Positions 35,529 through 46,400 of a stretch of 64,000 nt of DNA are shown in pieces. The translations under genes were made by a program, and so were the position numbers. Under the pieces are notes generated by a model that did no database searches, was not told where the DNA came from, and saw only the letters and a list, made by a program, of their open reading frames with translations. Source of the DNA: Tetracentron sinense (taxonomy: Eukaryota; Streptophyta; Magnoliopsida; Trochodendrales; Trochodendraceae); NCBI GenBank assembly GCA_015143295.1, contig JABCRI010000154.1, forward strand, positions 20,441 to 84,440, written 5' to 3'. The stretch's first letter is position 1. Each line of letters starts with the position of its first letter.

Positions 35529-37144
35529 CCAAGACTCAGATTCCAACTCTTGAATTTTTCGATCATCTTCCATCGCTCTGCCCTCATATATGCTACAAAT
35601 CCAACTGTCTTTCTACTCAGGGCATCAGCAACCACGTTACCCTTACCAAGATGATACTGGATTACATAGTCATAATCCTTCAAGAATTCCATCCATCTAC
35701 GCTGTCGCATATTGAGTTCCTTTTGGGAGAATAGATACTTTAAACTATTGTGATCACTATAGATCACCAACTTCTCTCCATAAAGATAATGCCTCCAAAC
35801 TTTTAGTGCGAAAACTATCGCAGCTAACTCCAGGTCATGCATGGGATAATTCTGTTCGTGAATCTTGAGTTGTCTTAAACCATAAGCAATGACCTGTTGT
35901 TTTGCATTAAGACACAACCGAGTCCCTTACTGGAAGCATCACAATACACCCCAAATCCTCCAAATCCTGAGGGAGTTGCCAATATTGAAGCGGTTGTTAA
36001 TCTCTTCTTTAATTCTTGAAAGTTTTGCTCCCGAGATGCCGTCCATTCAAACTTCACATCTTTCTTAGTCAATTCCGTTAATGGAGCTGCTATCTTCGAG
36101 AAACCTTCTACAAATCTGTGGTAGTATCCAGCCAATCCCAGAAAACTTCAAACTTCAGTAACAGTGGATGGCCTTGCCCAATCGGGTACCGCCTGAATCT
36201 TGGAGGGATCAACAGATATTCCATTTCTTGACACAATGTGCCCAAGAAAGGCTACCTCTTCCATCCAAAACTCACATTTGGAGAATTTAGCCTACAGCTA
36301 GTTATCTCTCAATGTTTGTAGCGTAATCCTCAAGTGCTCAGCGTGCTTCTCACGACTAGGTGAGTACACCAAGATATCATCAATAAATACCATAATAAAC
36401 TGATCCAAGTACGGCCTAAAAAGATGATTCATCAACTCCATAAAGGCCACATGTCCATTTGTCAATCTAAAAGGCATCACCAAGAACTCGTAGTGACCAA
36501 ACCGAGTTCGAAATGCTGTCTTCTGAATATCTTCTTCTTTGACCCTCAATTGGTGATAGCCGGGTCGTAAATCAATCTTTGAAAACTCTTGGGCGCCTTG
36601 CAACTGATCAAATAGATCATCGATCCTAGGGAGAGGATACTTATTCCTGATCGTCGCTTGATTCAGCAGACGATAGTCTATACACCACAGACGCAGACTC
36701 TCATCTTTCTTTCAGACAAATAACACCGGTGCTCCCCATGGTGAAACACTAGGGTGGATCAAACCCTTATCTAATAGGTCTTGTAACTGAATCTTCAGTT
36801 CTTGCAACTCAGCCGGAGCCATCTAATACGGTGTTTTAGATATCGATTCTACACCCGGAGTAACATCGATTGTAAAATCGATTTCTCTAATCGGAGGGAG
36901 TCCTGGTAATTCATCAGGAAACACATCTCAAAACTCTCTGACCACTAGGGTATTCCCTAAAGTGTCATCTTCATCTTTATCGACCACCACTGTTGCTAAA
37001 TACCCAGTACACCCCTTATCTAGAAGGTGACATGCTTTAATTGCTGATATTAGCTTGGGTGCTTGACCTTGGACAATCCCCTGCATTTCGAACTCTAGGA
37101 TGTCCAGAATTCAAAATATCACTTTCTTAGCATTACAATCTACC
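35529..37144 (-). pseudogene. pol: TyC pol, 5' part: protease end, RT, RNase H
   Basis: This continues TyC pol across the TyB insertion: RNase H up to SWNLSLG at 35529, then RT with FIDD near 36390, then the linker DVFPDELPGLPP near 36900. Stops interrupt it in several places, for example before DVFPDELPG and in the PY-MAP motif. TyD interrupts it at 37145, near the protease-RT linker, so the protease core and gag of TyC are beyond TyD and not in the window. Confidence 0.88.
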
Positions 37145-37774
37145 TGTCGTACCCCAAAATACCCCCTAGGAGTTAAGGGATACTTTAGGTGTGACTATAC
37201 ATAACCTGGCAAACCATCCTATAATGAACAAGGTATAACATGCTCTAATGGAAATATAATACAGAGTGCGGAAGCTAAAATAAGGCGGAAATACCAGCAA
37301 CTTTTTCTTTTCTTCTATAAACTTAACAAGTATTTCGAGTTTATACAAAATATGACATGTAAAGGTGGACATGCCCACCTATCAAAATAAAAAAGACAAA
37401 ATACAACTCTATCTCGCTCAATAGTCACCCCTGTGGGGCGAATGGTCTAAGTCTCTCGCCTCGGCCTAAGGCTCAACTACCGAATCTTCATAGGTTCTTC
37501 CTCACCATAGTCCTCCTCAAACCAAGGACCCGGGGCACAAATGTCGAAAGGGACCCGTGTACCTACCGACATAAAAGTATGGCTAAGTATGGACTACTTA
37601 GCGAGTACAAGCTCCTAGCTAACAATAATAATAACGAGCAAAGAATCATATGCATGTACTGGAAGGATACAGTTCATACTCATTTAAAACAACATCATAC
37701 ATAATCATTTATTATATCACAACTCTACTGAAAACCCAACCATATCTATAAAACATATGTGTCATTTCCATATT

Positions 37775-38175
37775 TCTTATGAGCCAGAGGTTAGTACCCA
37801 CACAACCCTGGGCTACCAACCTCCTTGACAGTACAACACTTCTGAGTCTTTTCTTATGAGCCAGGGGTTAGCACCCGCACAATCCTGGGCTACCAACCCC
37901 CTTGACAATTCCAATACTTTTCTTATAAGCCAGAGGCTAGCACCCTTAACTGGGGCTACCAACCTCCTTGATAGTTTCATATCCTTTTCTTATGAGCTAG
38001 AGGCTAGCAACCGCATACCCCTGGGTTACCAACCTCCTTGACATTTCACATCTTTCTTATGAGCCAGAGGTTAGCACCCGCATATCCCTGGGCTACCAAC
38101 CTCCTTGACATTTCACATATTTCTTATGAGCTAGAGGTTAGCACCCGCATATCCCTGGGCTACCAACCTCCTTGA
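37775..38175 (-). repeat. Leader tandem repeats in the TyD LTR
   Basis: About six diverged units with GAGCCAGAGGTTAGCACCC and GGGCTACCAACCTCCTTGA, homologous to the TyB 69-bp repeat but with different spacers. Confidence 0.85.
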
Positions 38176-38955
38176 AAATTCTCCATATGTATGCGTGCTC
38201 GTGTATAGCATTTGTGAAAACATGATGACATACACATTGAGGAGTAGCATGTAACATTTCATTTCTTATCACAATCATATGAGAATGTAAACAAGCATAT
38301 ATAATTATGGGTCACAATTTGTCATTTTAGTGAAAACTACATGAAACCTGCTTTTCGAACATTCATTCAATTCCAAGTATTCTCATTCATTCATTTTACC
38401 AAGCAAGTGGTGTTCTACATTTTCTTTAGCCCTTTAAACTCATAGTTTCTTTCTCAAGCATTACATGTGTATTTCTTATGTGTATAATACCCTTCCACCA
38501 TTTCCATCATTCAACACATCACAACATGGCATCTCATCGCCTCATTCCCTTCCTCCATCCATACATTCCCTCATTTATTCATTTTATCTTGTTTATGTTT
38601 TAGGGATTTAGCATATTTCCACACAAGGGGCAAATGGGAAGATACAACACACTATAATCACAAGAAACTCCAGGTTATTACCATAGTAGCTTGGAAAGGT
38701 GTACTAACCTTGAAAGAAGAGGAGAAAAGCCCTTGAAAAATGTCATGGAGAGCGCTGCCCTAGCTTGGGAAAAGTGCTCCTCACGAGCTTGAGTCGAGAA
38801 CTTGAAAAAGAACAAGCTTGAGGTTGATTGTGGGTCTTCAACCCTTTGATTCCTCCTCACAAGAAAACCCTAGGTTTAGAAACCCCTTTCTCTTTTCTCC
38901 TTATCTCTCAAATCTTATAAGTGTTGAGAATGAGCCCTAAAGACTTGGGTGAGCC

Positions 38956-38961
38956 TTATAT
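38956..38961 (-). promoter_or_regulatory. TATA box of the TyD LTR
   Basis: The minus strand reads ACATATAAGG about 60 bp downstream (in element sense) of the dyad array. Confidence 0.55.
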
Positions 38962-39022
38962 GTAAAGGGTATAACACCCAAATGCCGAAAAGCCCTTAAT
39001 GAAATTCTGCAAAAACACGAAG

Positions 39023-39208
39023 ACCGAGCGAACGGTGGTTATGACCGATCGATCGGTTGCCAACCGAGCGATCGGTGTTCTTAACTGAGTGACCAGTCAA
39101 AAAAATGCTCTCTGGAAAATTTTCCCATACAAAAATGTTAACCAGTCGATAGCCTCCGATCGATCGGTTTTGGACCGATCGATCGCTACTAATGACCGAG
39201 CGATTGGT
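39023..39208 (-). repeat. CGATCG dyad array (TyD LTR), eroded
   Basis: Same unit order as in TyB, but several units have lost the CGATCG core (for example GAGCGAACGGT and ACTGAGTGACCAGT). Confidence 0.85.
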
Positions 39209-39420
39209 GCTCTGTAGGTCTCGACTGTTTTGACCATATCTTTTGACTCGCTCTTCGGATTTCGACGATTCAACTTGCGTTGGATTCGTCTTTCAAAAAT
39301 GAACATTTCTGTAGTTTTAAAATTTCTAATTTCTCCTTTATTTATTAATTGGACTACGAGAAAGGCCAATTAGCTATGAAAGTACCATTCATTAAATATA
39401 GAAAAGTCCAGGGTGCTATA

Positions 39421-40693
39421 TTCTTCCCCCCTTACAAAAATTTCATCCTTGAAATTTGGATGATACATACATGCACAAAACCATAACAAATATAAGGGAA
39501 TGTCAAGACCCTAAACAAATAACTGAGGATACTTTTTTCGCACTTCGGCTTCTCGTTCCCCTGTAGCTTCCTCCCTTCAATGGTGTTGCCATCCTACCAA
39601 GACCAAGGGAATGGTCTTGTTGCGCAAGACTTGATCTCGCCTATCCAAAATCTATACCAGTTGTTCAACTAGTGTGAGGTCCTCTCGAATCTCTACCGGA
39701 TCAATCTCGATGACATGAGAAGGGTCCGAGATGTACTTTCAGGGCATGGAGATGTGAAACACGTTGTGGACCGCCGCCATATGAGCGGGCAAAGCAACAC
39801 GGTAAGCCACCTCACCGACTCTTGTAACGATCTCAAACAGGCCCACATATCTCGGGCTAAGCTTGCCTCTTTTCCTGAATCTCATAACACCTTTAGTTGG
39901 TGAAATTGTGACAAAAAAAGTCGCAAACTCGAAATTCAAGGTCTCTCCTTCGGTTGTCGGCGTAGCTCTTCTGTCTATCCTGTGCGGTCTTCAACCTCTC
40001 CCAGATAAGCTTGACTCTATCCGCGGTTTGGTCAATTAATTCGGGGCCCAACACCTTTCTTTCCCCAACTTCATCCCAATACAACGAGGATCTACAACTC
40101 CTTCCGTACAAAGCCTCAAAAGGCGCCATTTGTATGCTTGCCTGGTAACTATTGTTGTAGGCGAATTCCACCAAAGGTAGGTGATCTTCCCAACTTCCCT
40201 TGAACTCTAGCATACATGCATGGAGCATATCTTCAATAACCTGATTCACTTGCTCGGTTTGCCCATCCGTCTATGGAGGGAAAACCGTGCTAAAGTCCAA
40301 CTGGGAACCGATTGCACTCTGAAAGCTTTTCTAAAACCTGGAGGTAAATCTAGGGTCCCAATCCGAGACAATGCTCACTGGTACCCCGTGCAACTGACTA
40401 TTTCTTTCATATATAATGCAGCCAACTGACTGAAATTGAAGGTAGTCCGGTATGGCAAGAAATGAGCGGACTTCATCAGTCTATCGACCACAACCCATAC
40501 AGCATCAAAATTTCTCACCGTCTTCGGCAACCCCACAATGAAGTCCATAAATATGTGCTCCCATTTCCACTCGGGAATAGGGAGAGATTGTAAAAGTCCA
40601 GCCGGTCTCCTGTGCTCGGCCTTGACTTGCTGGCACACCAAGCATCGGGACATGTACTCCGCTATTTCTCGCTTCATGTTCCGCCACCAAAAG
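39421..40693 (-). pseudogene. pol: TyD pol, 3' part: integrase and chromodomain-like tail
   Basis: A polypurine tract is at 39421-39435. Recognisable pieces are the HHCC end and integrase core at 40375-40690 ([26 protein letters not shown]), the integrase C-terminal part at 39893-40249, the linker at 39739-39939 and a decayed chromodomain-like tail ending near 39515. Frameshifts separate them. TyE interrupts it at 40694; the preceding AAAAG (40689-40693) is the candidate TyE target duplication. Confidence 0.88.
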
Positions 40694-40945
40694 TGTAGAG
40701 CCCCGGACCTTTTCACATTTAATGCATGACACTTTAGTTACCATTTTGCCTTTAAAGAGGTATAATTAATAAATAAAGAAGAAATTGGAAATTTTGAAAT
40801 GTTAGAAATGTTCCTTTTCGAAGTACGAACCCAATGCAAGTTGAATCGTCAAAATCAGACGAACGAGTCAAAAGATATGGCCAAAACAGTCTGGACCTGC
40901 AGGCAATCGTAGCTAGGAAGGCGCTAAGGACGTAGCTCTAGCTCT

Positions 40946-41425
40946 GACAACAAGTACGTTGTACAGCTCACAACGTGTACGTTGTGCATCCGTTGTGCAA
41001 TAGACAACGGGTACGTCGTGCAGCAGACAACGTGTACGTTGTACAGCAAACAACGTGTACGTTGTACAGCAAACAACGAGTACGTTGTACAGCTCACAAC
41101 GGGTACATTATACATAAGACAACGTGACAACGTGTTCAGCATTGTTCACAGCACAACGTGTTTGGCACTGTTCACAGCACAACGTGTTCAGCACTATTCA
41201 TAGCACAACGTGTTCGGCACTATTCACAGCACAACGTGTTCAGCACTGTTCATAGCACAACATGTTTGGCACTGTTCATAGCACAACGTGTTCAGCACTG
41301 TTCACAGCACAACGTGTTTGGCACTGTTCACAGCACAACGTGTTCAGCACTGTTCACAGCACAACGTGTTCAGCACTGTTCACAGCACAACGTGTTCAGC
41401 ACTGTTCACAGCTCAACGTGTTCAG
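40946..41425 (+). repeat. ACGT-rich tandem array in TyE U3
   Basis: The first part (40946-41126) holds spaced dyads of the form ACAACGTGTACGTTGT followed by ACAGC. The second part is a regular 26-bp tandem repeat with eleven units at 41127-41412 and a partial twelfth; the unit core is GTTCACAGCACAACGTG. Flanking sequence (GGACCTGCAG before, TACTCGCGTTTTTGCAGAA after) is shared with TyA. Confidence 0.93.
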
Positions 41426-42329
41426 TACTCGCGTTTTTGCAGAAATTTCAGTAAGGGTATTATGGTCTTTTGGTCGGTTTACTCTTACCTTAAGAGTTTA
41501 ACCCGAGGAGAAAGGGGAGAAGGCGATTCCAACCTAGGGTTTCCATTTTGGAGTGAAATCAAGGGGTTTGTGAACCCACACTCCACTCAAGCCCATTTTT
41601 CTTCAAGATCAAGGCACAAACTCGTGAGGAGCATCTCCTCAAGCTAGGGCAGCAACTCACGGTTGTTTTTGGAAGGGGATTTCTTCCTCTCTTGATCAAG
41701 GTCGGTACTTCTTGCTACCCTCCTAATTATAGCTTCTCTTTTCCTTTGTTTCTTCTCGTTTTTCCTTCACTTATATATGTGTTATGAGATTGGTGGTATG
41801 AATGGTGAATGGAGGTGGATGTTGGCGAATGGATGCCGTGTGGATGATGTGATGAATGAATGGGAAAGGGCATTGTACTAATAATGAACATACAAGTGTG
41901 ATGTGAGCATAACCCACCTAGAAAAGCATGATTTAGGTTTAGGTTTAAATGAATAATGAATAATGAACACACCATGTTTGATGAAATGCCAAGGTGAATA
42001 AAGTGAGTTGTAAATTAGGAAATGCATGCCTAATAAATTATGGATATTGCCAGGGCCTATAATAGTGTGTTTTCTTGCTTTCCCTAAATGATATGAATAT
42101 TACATTGCTCAATCATTGATGTTATATGTGTTGTGAAATTACCCAAATGTCATATTTAAATTTAAATGCAAGTATGTACACGGTTCCCACGAGCACGGCA
42201 TGCATGACATGATTTATCGAGGTTTTCAAGAACATGGTTAGAGGTGGGACATATCCTACGATATGTTTTACCTCGCTTTTCACAAGAAAACAAGAACCAA
42301 CATTCCACGAGGGGTCTCCCCTCACTCAC

Positions 42330-42450
42330 AAGTGCATATCATGAAGAAGGGTCTCCCTTCCCTCACAAGTACATACATATCATGAAGAAGGGTCTCCCTT
42401 CCCTCGCAAGTGCATTGCATAAAGAAGGGTCTCCCTTCCCTCTCAAGGCA
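42330..42450 (+). repeat. Leader tandem repeats in the TyE LTR
   Basis: Three copies of AAGAAGGGTCTCCCTTCCCT separated by short spacers, as in TyA. Confidence 0.8.
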
Positions 42451-42895
42451 TCTCTCAAGCGCATCTCACAAGGATATCTCACAAGTGTATCTCACAAGTT
42501 ACATGATCACAAGCAAGCACGAATGACATGCATGACATGACACGTACGACACGCTCGACAAGATCAAGTAAGACAAACACGACAAGCTTTCAAGTACGAA
42601 AAGATATTTCAAGCCAAGTCAAGTGCACGATGTTTTCAAGAGGTTTTATCGGCTTTCTACGAAATACAAGCATGATTATAAATTGCTTTACTTCCTTGTA
42701 TGATATAAATTGTTCCTGTTCTATATATGCAACTTGCTTCCTACTTTATGTATGCTATCTGTATACTATGACTGTTGGTTAGTGTTTAGTACCCGCTGAG
42801 TATTCCATGCTCAGCCGTACTTCTTATGTCGGCAGGTTCTGAGGGAGCTGCCGCTCCATTTGATGTTTGTGCTCCTGGTCCATGGGTGGAAGAGG

Positions 42896-42910
42896 CACTA
42901 CGTGAAAATG
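42896..42910 (+). repeat. Left terminal inverted repeat of the CACTA element
   Basis: CACTACGTGAAAATG, identical to the inverted right end. Confidence 0.97.
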
Positions 42911-42914
42911 CGCT

Positions 42915-43170
42915 AAAAACGACGGCCCAAACGCGTCGTTGAAACACAATTACGACGTCCTTAGGCCGTCGTGTAGTCCGTGGGGAACGGGGGTGTAGTT
43001 CATCATAAACGACGGCCTATAGCAGTCGCGATTATGTCGGAAAGAACGACGGTCATTAGCCGTCGTTTAAATAAACGGCGTATTAAAGCCGTCGTTGATT
43101 TCGCGGAAAACTATTTTTGAAAAAAATTAATTTTATTATAAACGACGGCCAATAGCCGTCGTTTTTGACG
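42915..43170 (+). repeat. Left subterminal repeats of the CACTA element
   Basis: Repeated ACGACGGC / GCCGTCGT motifs, several as hairpin-like pairs such as ACGACGGCCAATAGCCGTCG (around 43142-43161). In En/Spm such subterminal motifs bind TNPA. The 3' end of the TNPA gene follows after an AT-rich spacer (43171-43413) with no recognisable content. Confidence 0.88.
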
Positions 43171-43413
43171 AAAAATTTTAAAAAAAAAATCACTATTTTT
43201 TCCCGAATGAACCTGTCAGTTACTGTTTTTTCCTGCATGAACAACCTGTCAGTTATGCATTTAACCTACAAATTCGCTTAATATACATTTAGTCCAACCC
43301 ATCACACAATACAATACACAACTTCATCTTCTAATTATCAAGCAAACGAGGCAATCACACGCACATACAACGAAAACATAAATACTTAACCAATTTATAT
43401 GTCAATACAAAAA

Positions 43414-46400
43414 TCAAAGAAATTTAACACAATATTTGGGCCAAATGATAGTTTCGCCAATGCTAATATCTCCTAGTGTTCCCACTCGTTCATACAAATC
43501 TGTATTTTGATCATAGATGTCATCTACTATAACGCTATATACTTCAGGATTTTGTGCTACATCGCCATGAATCCGTCCCAAGGCAATAATTGCCCCTCTA
43601 AAATTCTTTAATAAACATTGCCTGGAAGTTGGGGGTGACTCGGGGAGAGAATGCCGCCTTCCCTACAAACATTAAAAAGAGTTTGTTAAACAATAAACCT
43701 CAAAAGAAAAACAATATAAGAGTAGTCAATATGATCATTTACATGTCAAGCTTCCATAATAACAAATAAACCAATAAGATACTTTACATATATGCTAATT
43801 TTTCGATAGATAACAACAAATCTTTGATAGATAAACGATATTAAAAATTGTTTAACCCACCTAATCCCCTGACATAGATGTTACCAAAAAAAAATTAATA
43901 AGGTAACACTCTAAATTCACGCACTCTATCATACATAAAGTAACTGCCAAGGTACTATATAACGGCAGTACTCTTCATCCCCACGGCCTTCGCTTCTTTA
44001 ATGGCTCTTGCCTTTGGGTTATTGTTCTAATCTCATTTCTTTCTTTCTATGGATTGACGTGGATAGGAAGATCCCTCCCTCCCTCCCTCTCTCTCTCTCT
44101 CTCTCTCTGTGAGATATCAAATGGCTTTGAAGGGTTGGGAGGATAGCTATGTTACAATCCTAATGATAACAACGCTGTAGGAAAAAATGAATGTTCTTGT
44201 ATTACCAGGAAAAAATGAATGTTCTTGTGGAACCTGATGTGCATGACATATTTGCAAGAATCCCAGGATTTGGGTTTGTTCAAACATTTTATAGTCAAGA
44301 TACCAGGTACTGAAACTCATGTATCTGAAATGCAAAATTATTGAAGTAATCATTTAATATTCTTCCTATTTTCCAGGGAACTTTTGCTTACCTTGTCAAA
44401 TGTCCTTAATGTAGTGATCTTCATGAGAGGGTTGACTTTGTGGCATGTTTAGGAGGAGATGGTGTTATACTCCATGCATCAAATATATTTAGGGGTGCCG
44501 TTCCTCCTGTTGTATCATTTAATCTTGGATCTCTTGGATTTCTCACTACTCATACTGTATGCTTCTTAACTCGACAGTTAAGATCTGAGTGTTACACTTT
44601 CCTTTCATAAATATTAATTCTTTTTCTCCTTTGAATATCATTTCTATTTTTGGTACAGTTTGAAGACTATAGGCAGGACTTAAGACAAGTCGTCCGTGGG
44701 AACAACACACTGGATGGAGTTTATATAACTCTTAGAATGTGTCTCCGATGCGAAATTTTCCGAAATGGAAAAGCAATGCCAGGGAAAGTATTTGATGTCC
44801 TGAATGAGGTTGTCGTTGATCGTGGTTCTAATCCTTATCTTTCTAAAATTGAATGTTATGAACATGACCGCCTTATAACCAAGGTAAGACCGGTGGCTTC
44901 CTTTATTCAAGAAAATTTGTGGAATATTAGGCCGTACTAGTGCTGTATATCCCTGTTGGGGGGCTAATCAGGGTTCGACTATGACTACGTGTGGCTGTTG
45001 AGATACCCCCCACCTGGAAGCTCAGTTCAATTGGAAGACAAATGGTCTCTGTCTTTCCCTTTGGCCTAGAGTAGGCCGGGATGCTTCTTATTGTACATAT
45101 TTACCAGCTCTACAATAGATCACACCCAGACCACGGGGAAGGCTACAGACGATTTGGTTCGGTTCAATTGCTAGGCAACAAACTACAAATACTAACACTA
45201 CTGGACTGGGAAAGAAAAAAATAAGCTTAAGAAAACGGAAAAAAAAAAAAAAAAAAACTGTCATATTTATGTAACTACATATACTATATATGAATATGTA
45301 AATATATATTGATGCATACATGAATGAGTGAGCTTGTAGAAGAACCATGAATAATCTCACCAAAATTACGGATGTGCGTACGAGAGAGAAAGGGGGAGAA
45401 AGAGACTCACAAGTTCTTGAAGGAAACCAGGTAGGATGGGCTTGAAGAAGTGGGGCTTACTTGGACGGAAGAATGCCGCAGCCATTTTGACGAAGAATAA
45501 TGGAGTTAGAGGATCGTTTGTGGATTTTACCATTATAAACAATCCCCACACTTGTTCATGCTACCATGTGAGGAGTACCACCAAAGTTCAACACCCAAAT
45601 CATAACAGAAAGCGCATTCACAAGGTTGATGATAATATTCACATTTTCTTGGATAGACAATATGAAAACCCATGTGAGATATGATCTTTTAAAGAGTTCA
45701 AGACTTAATGAAGAAGACAAAGTGGAGGAACTCTTCTAAAAAAACGTGAGTGAATCTCTCTCCCCTATTGCAGTCTCTTCTTTACGAGGGCAAGATAAGA
45801 ATTTTGATTTTTTGGTGACCCGATCACAAGGATTTCATACAGAAAGTGCATGCAGTACCCTTCCAGTTTCCACCATTTATGGTACATGCTACACTTATAT
45901 ATACTTAGAGATAGCATTTTGTTCTTTTCAAGAGTTGCTACTCATAGGATAATACTTCCTGTTGATTCATTTCTATGTACTTTAGGTGCAAGGCGATGGA
46001 GTTATAGTAGCCACACCTACAGGGAGTACAGCCTACTCTACCGCTGCAGGAGGTTCCATGGTATTCAATTCAGCTCTATTTGCATTCTATATATGTCCAT
46101 ACAGCCCCATGAAACCGTCAACAGAATCCACTGTATGCATCCGCACCATCACCTTGTTGTCGAGAACCACCATCACTTCCTCCTAGTAAATCTACCTTCC
46201 GTTCCTTGAAACGCCTAAGCTTCAATTCAGATTCTCCATTTGATGGAATCCTTCCAAATGGTCTAGTGCTGTGTCTTCCCGATTGATGTTATCTTGTAGA
46301 TATGCATTTTTTTAGGAATGATATGCATTTTTCAAATTCCTAAAAAAGTGGTAAAATCCCAACAAAAAGTGCTCCTTAAAAGAAGAAATTCCACATTTAC

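Larger units (their letters stand above)
37145..39420 (-). repeat. TyD 3' LTR (2276 bp)
   Basis: On the plus strand it runs from TGTCGTACCCC to GGGTGCTATA. It is related to the TyB LTR (shared AAATACCCCCTAGGAGTTAAGG) but clearly diverged, and its 5' terminal TG has become TA, so it is older. CTACC (37140-37144) is the candidate target duplication. Confidence 0.87.
40694..42895 (+). repeat. TyE 5' LTR, first part
   Basis: It starts TGTAGAGCCCCGG as in TyA. It contains an ACGT-rich repeat array (40946-41425) where TyA has CGATCG dyads, then a leader with GGGTCTCCCTTCCCT repeats (42330-42450). No strong TATA box is visible after the array, where TyA has TATATA. It is interrupted at 42896 by the CACTA element. 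Confidence 0.92.

Noticed and set aside
40946-41425. CRISPR-like array
   Set aside because: The units are direct tandem repeats without unique spacers, in a plant LTR.
41158-41647. Overlapping open frames over the 26-bp array
   Set aside because: The frames simply follow the repeats in all three phases and sit in a U3 region; not genes.
44070-44108. CT microsatellite as a regulatory element
   Set aside because: A simple repeat with no supporting context.
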